Shown in pieces: positions 33,359 to 41,865 of a stretch of 64,000 nt of DNA. A program made the translations under genes and the position numbers. This stretch comes from Coneutiohabitans sp964457925 (GTDB taxonomy: Bacteria > Zhuqueibacterota > Zhuqueibacteria > Zhuqueibacterales > Zhuqueibacteraceae). The DNA lies in the NCBI GenBank assembly GCA_964457925.1, contig CAYWGH010000016.1, forward strand, positions 1 through 64,000, written 5' to 3'. A model generated the notes under the pieces. That model ran no database searches and had not been told where the DNA came from. It worked only from the letters and a program-made list of their open reading frames with translations. Position 1 is the stretch's first letter. Each line of letters begins with the position of its first letter.

Positions 33359-35866
33359 ATGAAGAACAATTTTTCGAGCCGCGTGCAGATGGTGATTCAG
33401 TTTTCACGAGAAGAGGCTCTGCGCTTAGGGCACGATTATATTGGGACAGAGCATCTGTTGTTAGGATTGATACGCGAAGGCGAAGGCATCGCGGTGGAGA
33501 TTCTGCGAAACCTCGGGACGGATCTGGATGAGATCAAACGCGCGGTCGAAGACGCGGTAAAATCGACAGGCGAGACCATGACGATCGGCAATATTCCGTT
33601 CACGAAACGCGCTGAAAAAATTTTGAAGATGGCTTATGTCGAAGCCGAAAAATACAAATCAGATATTATCGGAACGGAACACCTGCTCCTGGCCCTGGTC
33701 AAGGAGAAAGACGGCGTCGCGGCGCAAGTGCTGTTGAATTTCGATATTACCTATGAAGCCGTGCGTGAAGAGTTGGACAATATCCTGCGCGGCACGCCTT
33801 CCAGCAAAGAAGCAAATCCGCAGCGCTCCAAAACCCCGGCGCTTGATCACTTTGGCCGCGACCTGACAGAGCTGGCGCGCAAAAGCGAGCTTGATCCGAT
33901 CATCGGCCGTGAACGCGAGATCGAGCGCGTCGCGCAAATCCTGAGCCGCCGCAAGAAGAACAATCCGGTTTTGATTGGCGAACCGGGCGTCGGCAAAACC
34001 GCCATCGCCGAAGGCCTGGCGTTGCGCATCGTCGAACGCAAAGTGCCGCGCATTTTGCACAACAAGCGCGTAGTCACCCTTGATCTGGGCGCCATCGTCG
34101 CCGGCACGAAATATCGCGGACAATTCGAAGAACGCATGAAGGCCATCATGAACGAATTGTACCGCGCCAAGGACGTGATTCTTTTTATTGATGAATTGCA
34201 TACCATTGTTGGCGCGGGCGGCGCGAGCGGCTCTCTCGATGCCTCAAACATGTTCAAGCCGGCGCTGTCACGCGGCGAATTGCAATGTATCGGCGCAACA
34301 ACGCTGGATGAATATCGCCAATACATCGAGAAAGACGGCGCGCTGGAACGCCGCTTTCAGAAAATCATGGTCGATCCGCCCAGCCCGGAGGAGACGATTC
34401 AAATTCTCGAAGGCTTAAAGGATCGTTATGAACAGCATCACAAAGTCCGTTATACACCCGAGGCCATCAGCGCCTCTGTGAAACTGTCGGAGCGTTACAT
34501 CACCGACCGTTTCCTGCCGGATAAAGCCATTGACGTGCTCGATGAAACCGGTGCGCGCGTGCATTTGGCAAATATCGTGGTGCCGAAAGAAATCACGAAA
34601 TTCGAAGACGAGATCAAAAAAGTTCGCCATGAAAAAGATCGCGTGATCAAGAATCAGGAGTTCGAGCGCGCCGCGGTGTTGCGCGATCAGGAAAAACGTT
34701 TGAACCGCAAACTGGAGGCGGCCAAGCGCCGCTGGAAAGAAACCGAGGAAGAAGTCATCGCGACGGTTGGCGAGGATGACATCGCCGATGTGGTTGCCAT
34801 GATGACCGGCATTCCGGTGCGCAAAGTGGCACAATCCGAGAATGAAAAAATTCTCGGCATGGAGGAATCGCTGAAGAAGCGCATCGTCGGCCAGGATGAA
34901 GTGATTCATCTGCTGTGCAAGGCGATTCGCCGCACGCGCGCGGGCTTGAAGGATCCGAACCGGCCGATTGGTTCGTTCATTTTCCTGGGCCCGACCGGCG
35001 TCGGCAAAACGCAGCTCGCGAAGGAATTGGCAAAGTATCTCTTCGAAAAAGAAGATGCATTAATCCGCCTCGACATGTCGGAGTTTATGGAAAAGTTCGC
35101 GGTCTCGCGTCTGACCGGCGCGCCTCCCGGATATGTGGGTCACGAAGAAGGCGGGCAATTGACGGAAAAAGTGCGGCGCCATCCATACTCCGTGGTGCTC
35201 TTCGACGAAATCGAGAAGGCGCATCCGGATGTGTTCAATATTCTGCTGCAGATTCTCGACGACGGCCATCTCACTGACGGCCTCGGGCGCAAGGTCGATT
35301 TCAAGAACACGATTCTCATCATGACTTCAAACGTCGGCGCGCGCGAAATCAAGAAGGTCGGCGGTTACGGTTTCTCCACGGATGAAGGCGAAGTTGATTA
35401 TTCCAAAATGCAAAGCAAGATCATGGAGGAAGTCAAGCGCCTGTTCAACCCGGAGTTTATCAATCGCGTCGATGAAATCGTCGTTTTCCGCAGCCTGACG
35501 CGCGAACACATGAATCAGATCATCGACATTGTGATCAGTGAGATGCTGAAGAAGGTCTCCGATCGTCAGATTCGGGTTGATCTCACCGAAAGTGCGAAGG
35601 ACTTTATCGCCGAGAAGGGTTTTGATCCGGTTTACGGCGCGCGGCCATTGAAGCGTGTTATTCAAAAGACCATTGAAGACCCGATTGCTGAAAATATTCT
35701 GCGCGGCAAGTTCAGCGACGGCAGCCAAATCAAAGTCGAAAAACAAGGCGATGATTTGGAATTTGTCGAAGCCTCACGCCAGGTGGTTGAAAAGAGCGCA
35801 TTGAAGCCTGGGTCTGAACCACCTGCCGATGAAGAGAAACCGGAATCCGAGGCCGTGGAAAATTGA
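33359..35866 (+). CDS. clpC: ATP-dependent unfoldase ClpC
   Basis: The 835-residue Hsp100 protein has an N-terminal double Clp repeat (about 5-145), AAA-1 with Walker A GEPGVGKT, a middle domain (about 395-470) with an UVR-like FERAAVLRDQ segment, and AAA-2 with GPTGVGKT. It feeds substrates to ClpP, which is not in the window. The short M-domain and the link to mcsA/mcsB identify ClpC rather than ClpB. GGGAG lies before the ATG. A strong terminator follows. Confidence 0.96.
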   Translation: MKNNFSSRVQMVIQFSREEALRLGHDYIGTEHLLLGLIREGEGIAVEILRNLGTDLDEIKRAVEDAVKSTGETMTIGNIPFTKRAEKILKMAYVEAEKYKSDIIGTEHLLLALVKEKDGVAAQVLLNFDITYEAVREELDNILRGTPSSKEANPQRSKTPALDHFGRDLTELARKSELDPIIGREREIERVAQILSRRKKNNPVLIGEPGVGKTAIAEGLALRIVERKVPRILHNKRVVTLDLGAIVAGTKYRGQFEERMKAIMNELYRAKDVILFIDELHTIVGAGGASGSLDASNMFKPALSRGELQCIGATTLDEYRQYIEKDGALERRFQKIMVDPPSPEETIQILEGLKDRYEQHHKVRYTPEAISASVKLSERYITDRFLPDKAIDVLDETGARVHLANIVVPKEITKFEDEIKKVRHEKDRVIKNQEFERAAVLRDQEKRLNRKLEAAKRRWKETEEEVIATVGEDDIADVVAMMTGIPVRKVAQSENEKILGMEESLKKRIVGQDEVIHLLCKAIRRTRAGLKDPNRPIGSFIFLGPTGVGKTQLAKELAKYLFEKEDALIRLDMSEFMEKFAVSRLTGAPPGYVGHEEGGQLTEKVRRHPYSVVLFDEIEKAHPDVFNILLQILDDGHLTDGLGRKVDFKNTILIMTSNVGAREIKKVGGYGFSTDEGEVDYSKMQSKIMEEVKRLFNPEFINRVDEIVVFRSLTREHMNQIIDIVISEMLKKVSDRQIRVDLTESAKDFIAEKGFDPVYGARPLKRVIQKTIEDPIAENILRGKFSDGSQIKVEKQGDDLEFVEASRQVVEKSALKPGSEPPADEEKPESEAVEN

Positions 35867-35888
35867 TTGCACATTTGTAAAAGGATTC

Positions 35889-35935
35889 AGCCCGATCTTT
35901 TGTTGTAGCCTTTAGATCGGGCTTTGTCGTTTTTT
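35889..35935 (+). terminator. Rho-independent terminator after clpC
   Basis: AGCCCGATCT (35889-35898) and AGATCGGGCT (35914-35923) are exact complements with a 15-base loop, followed by TTGTCGTTTTTT. It separates clpC from the ATPase gene. Confidence 0.9.
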
Positions 35936-35961
35936 GGAATACCTACCGCTAGAGGCTGCCG

Positions 35962-37104
35962 ATGATTATTTCACGAGTTTTTGTTAGAGCATATAAATCA
36001 ATTTTCGAGTTGGCGTTTCCGCTGGATGCCAAAATTACTTCACTGGTGGGCGCAAACGAAAGCGGCAAAACAAACATTCTCAAGGCGCTTCATTCGTTCA
36101 GCCCCGGTTCCCCGTTTGATAGCACCCTGACGTGTCAATACTCGGATTATTATTATCAGGGCAAGTGCCCGGAAGTCGCGCTGGAATTTTCCCAAATATC
36201 AAAAGAAAATCGCCGCAACTTGCTGCGCTTTAATGAAGCCTTCAAAGACAGCGAAACGATCCTGGTTAAAAAAGATGGTCCGAGTCTGGATGACTATCAT
36301 GTTTTTGTCGGAGAGTCGGAAATCGCGCTGCGCGAAAAAGACATGTTTCTGGCCTCGCTTCCGAAGCTGCTTTATTTCGATGTGATTCAGTTGCTCAAGA
36401 ATCGCGCAACGCTCAGCGATTTGATGGACGGCGGGGATTATTATCGCACGGAACGCAATCTCCTGCGCATCGGTGGCATCAACAATCCGGAAATCATTTT
36501 TGAAGATTCCACGCGCGGCCGCCGCGCCAGCGAAGAGGCCGGACGCCTGATCACGCAACAAATTCGCCGCGCCTGGTCGCAGGAGCCGACAATCGAGATC
36601 AAACTGAACGTGAACGGCAATATTCTTTATATTGACATTTCCGACGGCACCACCGTTTTCGACACGCCCGAATCGCGCAGCCTGGGTTTTCGCTGGTATT
36701 TGTCGTTCTATATTAATTTCATCGCGCAAACGGTTGATGCGCGCGCGAACGAGTTTATTTTTCTGGTGGACGAGGCCGGCATTCATTTGCATCCGGCGGG
36801 CCAAAAAGATTTGATCAAAGTGATGGAAGATCTTTCCATCAAAAATCAGATTATCTACACCACGCATTCGCCGTTTATGATCAACCGTGAGAACCCGCAA
36901 CGCGTGCGTCTGGTGGTGAAGGACAAAGACGGCACGACGGTCGACAGCGAAGCCTATCGCGAGAATTGGAAGCCGTTGCGCAATTCCATCGGCCTGATGA
37001 TCAGCGACCTTTTCTTTTTCAGCGAGCGCGGCATCAGCGAAGATTCTCCGGCCAAAAAAATGTCGTTTTTCCGTCGCGGCCTAAAACCAACGATGGTGAA
37101 GTAA
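35962..37104 (+). CDS. OLD-like AAA ATPase without TOPRIM domain
   Basis: The 380-residue protein begins with the SMC/OLD-type ATP-binding core: strand and loop IISRVFVRAYKSI, Walker A GANESGKTN, a long insertion, Walker B IFLVDEAGIHLHP and the switch histidine in TTHSPFMI. OLD nucleases add a C-terminal TOPRIM domain; here the protein ends about 80 residues after the switch motif, so only the ATPase is present. Such stand-alone ATPases occur in defence or repair loci with varied partners; none is recognisable next door. A terminator precedes it, so it is a separate transcription unit. Confidence 0.8.
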   Translation: MIISRVFVRAYKSIFELAFPLDAKITSLVGANESGKTNILKALHSFSPGSPFDSTLTCQYSDYYYQGKCPEVALEFSQISKENRRNLLRFNEAFKDSETILVKKDGPSLDDYHVFVGESEIALREKDMFLASLPKLLYFDVIQLLKNRATLSDLMDGGDYYRTERNLLRIGGINNPEIIFEDSTRGRRASEEAGRLITQQIRRAWSQEPTIEIKLNVNGNILYIDISDGTTVFDTPESRSLGFRWYLSFYINFIAQTVDARANEFIFLVDEAGIHLHPAGQKDLIKVMEDLSIKNQIIYTTHSPFMINRENPQRVRLVVKDKDGTTVDSEAYRENWKPLRNSIGLMISDLFFFSERGISEDSPAKKMSFFRRGLKPTMVK

Positions 37105-37218
37105 CCCCCCTGTAGCCGACAAAGTTTGTGTGTGAGGCGTTGGCGGTAAATCCGGTTTGGCGGCGGTAGAATTACGGCATAGCAAAATTTAGTTCGAACC
37201 TTCCTTGCTGATCTATTC

Positions 37219-38142
37219 ATGCCCGAATCTCTTTGCGATGTTCCAGGTATTCGTGTCGGCCATGCGCACGATGAAGCTGCACGCACCGGCTGCACGGTGA
37301 TTTTGCCGCCGCAACCCGCGATGGCAGGCGTTGACGTGCGTGGCTCTGCGCCCGGCTCGCGTGAGATTGAAGCCCTAAAGCCTGTGCGTCTGGTGCAAGA
37401 AATTCATGGCCTGTTGTTTACAGGCGGCAGCGCCTTCGGTCTGGACGCTAGCGGCGGGGTGCAGCGTTATTTGGAAGAACGCGGCATCGGGTTTGACACC
37501 GGCGTCGCCAAAGTTCCCATTGTGCCGAGCGCCGTTATTTTTGACTTGCATGTCGGCAATCCCAATGTGCGGCCGACAGCAGAGATGGCCTATAACGCCT
37601 GTCTTGCAGCGACAACAGCGGAGTTTCGCCAGGGCGCAATTGGCGCGGGATGCGGCGCAACGGTGGGTAAAATTCGCGGCGTGCAGCATAGCATGAGAGG
37701 CGGAATCGGCATGGCCTCATGGTGCTACGGCGAGCTGAGCATCGGGGCGCTTGTGGTGGTGAATGCGTTTGGCGATATTGTTGATCCGACGAACGGGCGT
37801 ATCATTGCCGGCGCGCGGCAAGACGATGGTCGCATGGTCGATACGCAGGCTTATGTGAAAGCAAACCCGCTTGGTCCCCTCAAAGCTTGGGGCAACACCA
37901 CGCTGGCCGTGGTTGCCACGAATGCGAAATTTGGCAAGGAAGCGACGATCAAGATCGCGCAAATGGCCCAGGATGGGGTGGCGCGCGCCATTCGACCGGC
38001 GCACACGCAGTCTGATGGCGACATGGTTTTTGCGATTTCATGCGGGCAACAAAGCGCCAATGTTGTGGCTATCGGGGCGATTGCTGCGGAGTTGGTTGCA
38101 ACGGCCATTGTTCGCGCCGTGCAGGAGAGTCCGGCGCCATGA
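37219..38142 (+). CDS. P1 (S58, DmpA) family aminopeptidase
   Basis: The 307-residue protein matches the autoprocessing DmpA-like family of Ntn-type fold. Features are an opening DVPGIRVGHA, LLFTGGSAFGLDAS, VPSAVIFDL, GAGCGATVGKI and the processing region KAWGNTTLAVVATN, where cleavage before a Thr would expose the nucleophile. These enzymes release N-terminal D- or L-residues or beta-peptides. The stop overlaps the next start (ATGA), so expression is coupled to the gamma-carbonic-anhydrase-like gene. Confidence 0.9.
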   Translation: MPESLCDVPGIRVGHAHDEAARTGCTVILPPQPAMAGVDVRGSAPGSREIEALKPVRLVQEIHGLLFTGGSAFGLDASGGVQRYLEERGIGFDTGVAKVPIVPSAVIFDLHVGNPNVRPTAEMAYNACLAATTAEFRQGAIGAGCGATVGKIRGVQHSMRGGIGMASWCYGELSIGALVVVNAFGDIVDPTNGRIIAGARQDDGRMVDTQAYVKANPLGPLKAWGNTTLAVVATNAKFGKEATIKIAQMAQDGVARAIRPAHTQSDGDMVFAISCGQQSANVVAIGAIAAELVATAIVRAVQESPAP

Positions 38143-38669
38143 TCCTGCCTTATAAGAACATCTCCCCCAAGCTTGGCCCCGGTGTTTTTGTTGCACCGAA
38201 CGCAACGATTATTGGCGATGTCGAAATCGGCGAGCAGTGCAGTATTTGGTTCAATACCGTCATCCGCGGCGATGTCAATTCCATCCGCATCGGACGCAAG
38301 ACGAATATTCAAGATTTGTGCATGTGTCACGTGACGCTGAATAAATGGCCGTTGCACATCGGCGAAGGCGTTACCCTCGGTCACGGCGCAATTGTGCACG
38401 GTTGCGTGATTGGAGATTATTGCTTGATCGGCATGGGCGCAACGGTTCTCGACGGCGCGCAGATTGGGCCGCAAACGATTGTCGCAGCGGGTGCCCTGGT
38501 GCGCGAAGGTTTTGTCGCGCCGCAATATACACTCATTGCCGGCGTTCCCGCCGAGGTCAAACGGGATTTGCGCAAGAGCGAGGTGGAAAATTTGTTTGCT
38601 TCGGCGGAGCGTTATATGCGCTACAAGGATGAGTATCTTGCCGTGGGCATTGGACAGCCGCGCGGCTGA
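38139..38669 (+). CDS. Gamma-carbonic anhydrase-like left-handed beta-helix protein
   Basis: The 176-residue protein shows hexapeptide repeats (for example IGDVEIGEQCSIWFNTVIRGD) and the zinc-site histidines expected for the YrdA/PaaY/CaiE group (CHVTL, HGAIVHG). A C-terminal helix caps the beta-helix. The family includes active carbonic anhydrases and thioesterase-like or unassigned members, so activity is uncertain. The ATG overlaps the previous stop by 4 bases. Confidence 0.85.
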   Translation: MILPYKNISPKLGPGVFVAPNATIIGDVEIGEQCSIWFNTVIRGDVNSIRIGRKTNIQDLCMCHVTLNKWPLHIGEGVTLGHGAIVHGCVIGDYCLIGMGATVLDGAQIGPQTIVAAGALVREGFVAPQYTLIAGVPAEVKRDLRKSEVENLFASAERYMRYKDEYLAVGIGQPRG

Positions 38670-38743
38670 GAAAATCAACACCGCAGGAGTTGACTCTGCC
38701 ATTGCTTTTCAAACGGTTGATGATTATTTTGCCAGGCTTTTAT

Positions 38744-38856
38744 CTCGACTATGTCACATCCCAAAAATCACCGCAGTGGCGCGGAGATCGCAGAGTAAGA
38801 TTTATTCGAATTCCCAGCGAACTCTGCCTCTCAGCGGTGAATCTGGCATAGTCAAG
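38744..38856. repeat. MITE-like element, copy 2
   Basis: This 113-bp copy has the full form of the element at 15196-15286, including a 22-bp segment (38816-38837) absent there. Its ends are imperfect inverted repeats (CTCGACTATGTCA and TGGCATAGTCAAG). It lies 34 bp before the start of the GH2-like gene, as copy 1 lies shortly before another secreted-protein gene. Confidence 0.7.
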
Positions 38857-38890
38857 CTATATCCATTACTATAACGTCTGAGGAGAGGTT

Positions 38891-41536
38891 GTGTTACGTC
38901 GGCTTCCGTGGTTTGCCTTCTCATTTGTCGTGATTTTTTTGTCGGGCGCGGTTGAACTCAGGTCGCAAACAGACATCGCAAAACTCTATCGCATGGCGCC
39001 CACCGTTTACCAGCCGGTTGATACTTCCCATTCCCCGCGCTACCGCATTTCCCTGAACGGCGCCTGGCAAGCCTTCTCGGGCAATTTTCAAAGTAATACC
39101 ACTCTCAGTGTTCCGGGCGCTTTTGGGTTTGAGGGTTCCCTGCATTTTGAACGGACCTTCCGCCTCGATTCGACGATGCTGAACAAAACCGTGCGCCTAT
39201 ATGTCACCGGCTGCAATAACACCGCGCAGATCAAGCTGAATGGCGAGATTACCGGCAGCCACGAAGGCGGATACACGCCGTTCATCGTGGAGTTTCGCAA
39301 TGAAAGGCTTTTTTATGCGCAGGATAACAAGCTGGAGATTATCGTTGACAATCGGTTGTCGCCGTTGAGTTCGTTGCCCGCCAAACAACGCCCGTTTGGC
39401 TGGATGAATGAAGGCGGCCTCATCCGCGAAATTTTTCTTGAAATTCTCCCGGAAGTGCGACTCGTGTCGCCGCGCTTCAATTATCGCCTGCAACCGGGTT
39501 CGGCGCAAATCAATTTTACGGCGCAAGCTCGTCATCGCCAGGGGATGGCTCCTGAAGCGCTCGAGGGCCTGACGTGCACGCTTGAGATTTGGGACGTGTG
39601 GCGCCAGCAAAAGCTGGCAAGTTCCCCGGCGCTCGCATGCGAAAATTGGAGCGGCGACCGCCAGGAACTCTCATTGACTTGTCAATTATCTCAGCCCGCT
39701 CTCTGGTCTCCGCAAGAGCCGAATTTGTACGCCCTGCGCGCCGTTCTCATGCAAGGCAACGCCGTGATTGATGAACTTTGGCAAGAAACCGGATTTCGCA
39801 GCATTCAAATTGCCGGCCAGGAATTGTATCTCAACGGCGCGCCGCTGGAATTGCGCGGCGCGAATTGGATGGAGGCTTACAACCGGCAATCGGTTTTGCT
39901 GGATTCGACCGAGCTTGCCGGGCTTATCCTGGCAGCGCAACAACTCGGCATCAATGCGCTGCGCGTGATCGGCCGTCCGCCGCATCCCTTGTTGCCCAGA
40001 TTGTGCGATCGCGCCGGCATTTTTTTGCTGCAAGAACTTCCGCTTTATTATCTCACCGACGCCCATTTCAACCAGCCGAATTTCCCGCTGCTTGCGCAAG
40101 CGCAAGCCCGTGAAATGATCGAGCGCGATCAACATCACCCGAGCGTTCTGGCTTGGGGGCTGGGCGCCATGTCGGCGCCGCTTTCCACGCAGGCGCAATC
40201 AGCGTTGAGCGAACTGGTATCAGAAATGCGCAAACACGACGAACGTCCGATCTATGCTGTCACGGTGGAAGGATGGAGGCCGCTATGGGAACCGCATACA
40301 GATTTTCTTTTGATTGATTGGTTTCTGCGGACTGATATCCGATCCTTGAGCGATTTCATCAAGCGTGCTGAGAAACCGGTTATGCCCATTGTCGGTCAAT
40401 GGGCAAGCGAAGCGCTGGTACGCACCGGCAAGCCAAACAGCGACGCCGAACGAGTGGAAGCTGAAGGGGTTCAAGCCGAATATTATAGACACGTTCTCAG
40501 CGAACTGGAACGCCACGATGTGAAACCAAACTATTTTCTGCATGCATTAACAGACTGGGAAGGCCCAACGCCGATACTCGCCGCCGGGCCGCTCGCACTC
40601 TCAGAAACAGGCGCGGCGACAGAAGGCCTTGACTTCGATGCGCGTTTTGCTTCCAGCAATATGCGCCGCTATCCCTGCGGTTTGATCGACGCCTCGGGCC
40701 AGAACCGGCTGGCCTTCAAAGTTGTGCAAGCACACAATCGTCGCGACACCAATCCGGTGAGCGCAACCAAGCATGTGCTTCCGGGGAATTCCGGCATTTT
40801 TCAAATTGTTGGCATTTTATTGGTTTTGATTTTGCTGTATTTTATTCAGCGCGACCGTCGCTTGCAAGACAATTTGCGCCGTATTTTTGTGCATCCTCAC
40901 GGCTTTTATATCGATTTGTATGAGAATCGCAAAGTCGCCCCCTTCCTGACCGTCTTGCTTGGTTTGGCGGAAAGTGGGGTGATGGCGTTGCTGCTCACAC
41001 AATTTTTTTATGTCTTTCGGCATAATCTCGTTTTTGATCACGTGATCAATCTGGTGCTAAACTCTCCTTACTGGAAAGGCGTATTGATTTGGCTGGTTTG
41101 GAATCCGGCGTGGTTTCTCGCCGGCGCAACAATCGCTATTTTTTTGCTGGGCGTTTTCTCCGCCATTTTTTTGCGCCTGCTTGGAATGTTTTTCAGCAGC
41201 AGCTTGACGTTGAGCCAATATCTCACGTTTATTTTTTGGGTGGGCGCAAACTTGCTCATCCTGGCCGCGATTGCCCCGATTTTTCATCGCCTGCTGCAGA
41301 TGCCGGACTTTGTGCGACCCACGTTATTTTTTGTTGCGGTGATTTTCCTGTGGCTGATTGGGCGCTTTTTCCGCGCCATTCGCGTTTTGTACATGATCAG
41401 CTTCCTCCGCGCCGCGATGATTTGTATCGTTATATTTGGCGGTATATTGGCCTCGATCGTGCTGTATTATGATCAATCACAAGCAATTTTTGACTATGCC
41501 AAATACTACTTTGAAATGTTGAAAGCCAGAGCATAA
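38891..41536 (+). CDS. Degenerate GH2-like ectodomain fused to a polytopic membrane domain
   Basis: The GTG at 38891 has AGGAGAGG upstream. The 881-residue protein has a signal peptide, a jelly-roll sugar-binding-like domain (about 45-190), an Ig-like domain (about 195-310) and a TIM-barrel part (about 310-560) clearly related to family GH2 (RGANWMEAY, GINALRVIGRPPHP). At the place where GH2 enzymes carry the acid/base Asn-Glu pair the sequence reads WGLGAMSAP (about 419-427), and the nucleophile strand is PIVGQWASE. Both look non-catalytic. After residue about 635 there are about seven hydrophobic segments to the end. I know no family with this combination; a carbohydrate-sensing or scaffold role is a guess. 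Confidence 0.8.
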   Translation: MLRRLPWFAFSFVVIFLSGAVELRSQTDIAKLYRMAPTVYQPVDTSHSPRYRISLNGAWQAFSGNFQSNTTLSVPGAFGFEGSLHFERTFRLDSTMLNKTVRLYVTGCNNTAQIKLNGEITGSHEGGYTPFIVEFRNERLFYAQDNKLEIIVDNRLSPLSSLPAKQRPFGWMNEGGLIREIFLEILPEVRLVSPRFNYRLQPGSAQINFTAQARHRQGMAPEALEGLTCTLEIWDVWRQQKLASSPALACENWSGDRQELSLTCQLSQPALWSPQEPNLYALRAVLMQGNAVIDELWQETGFRSIQIAGQELYLNGAPLELRGANWMEAYNRQSVLLDSTELAGLILAAQQLGINALRVIGRPPHPLLPRLCDRAGIFLLQELPLYYLTDAHFNQPNFPLLAQAQAREMIERDQHHPSVLAWGLGAMSAPLSTQAQSALSELVSEMRKHDERPIYAVTVEGWRPLWEPHTDFLLIDWFLRTDIRSLSDFIKRAEKPVMPIVGQWASEALVRTGKPNSDAERVEAEGVQAEYYRHVLSELERHDVKPNYFLHALTDWEGPTPILAAGPLALSETGAATEGLDFDARFASSNMRRYPCGLIDASGQNRLAFKVVQAHNRRDTNPVSATKHVLPGNSGIFQIVGILLVLILLYFIQRDRRLQDNLRRIFVHPHGFYIDLYENRKVAPFLTVLLGLAESGVMALLLTQFFYVFRHNLVFDHVINLVLNSPYWKGVLIWLVWNPAWFLAGATIAIFLLGVFSAIFLRLLGMFFSSSLTLSQYLTFIFWVGANLLILAAIAPIFHRLLQMPDFVRPTLFFVAVIFLWLIGRFFRAIRVLYMISFLRAAMICIVIFGGILASIVLYYDQSQAIFDYAKYYFEMLKARA

Positions 41537-41557
41537 AAATTCATCTTGTTTTTCTGT

Positions 41558-41824
41558 TCACATGAATCTAAATTCATGCAAAATTAGATGGCTGAATTCG
41601 TCGGGTGAGCGCGGCAAAACGCGGCCGTCCGGGCAGAATTCCTCGATACCGCAGTATGCTTTATCATGAAAGGATATGTTTGAGCGCGCTGTTTTCCACA
41701 TCTTATCCTCGACTTCATTCACACCGAAGCGTTTTCTGCTGGCCTGCGCCAGTTCACTTGGCAAAAAACAGATGAAATTCCTTGAAATTTCTATATCATG
41801 CTTGTCAAGTGGATCAATGAACAT
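41558..41824 (-). CDS. Possible small unknown protein
   Basis: An 88-codon open frame on the minus strand fills most of the 329-base gap between the GH2-like gene and smc. The composition is normal for a soluble protein (SRNFICFLPSELAQAS near the start) and the codon use fits the neighbours, but there is no clear ribosome-binding site and no known domain. It could be a remnant or chance. Confidence 0.3.
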   Translation of the reverse strand: MFIDPLDKHDIEISRNFICFLPSELAQASRKRFGVNEVEDKMWKTARSNISFHDKAYCGIEEFCPDGRVLPRSPDEFSHLILHEFRFM

Positions 41825-41865
41825 TGGTAATCCTTTGGCTGATATTATTTTCGTTGGGAGTGACC

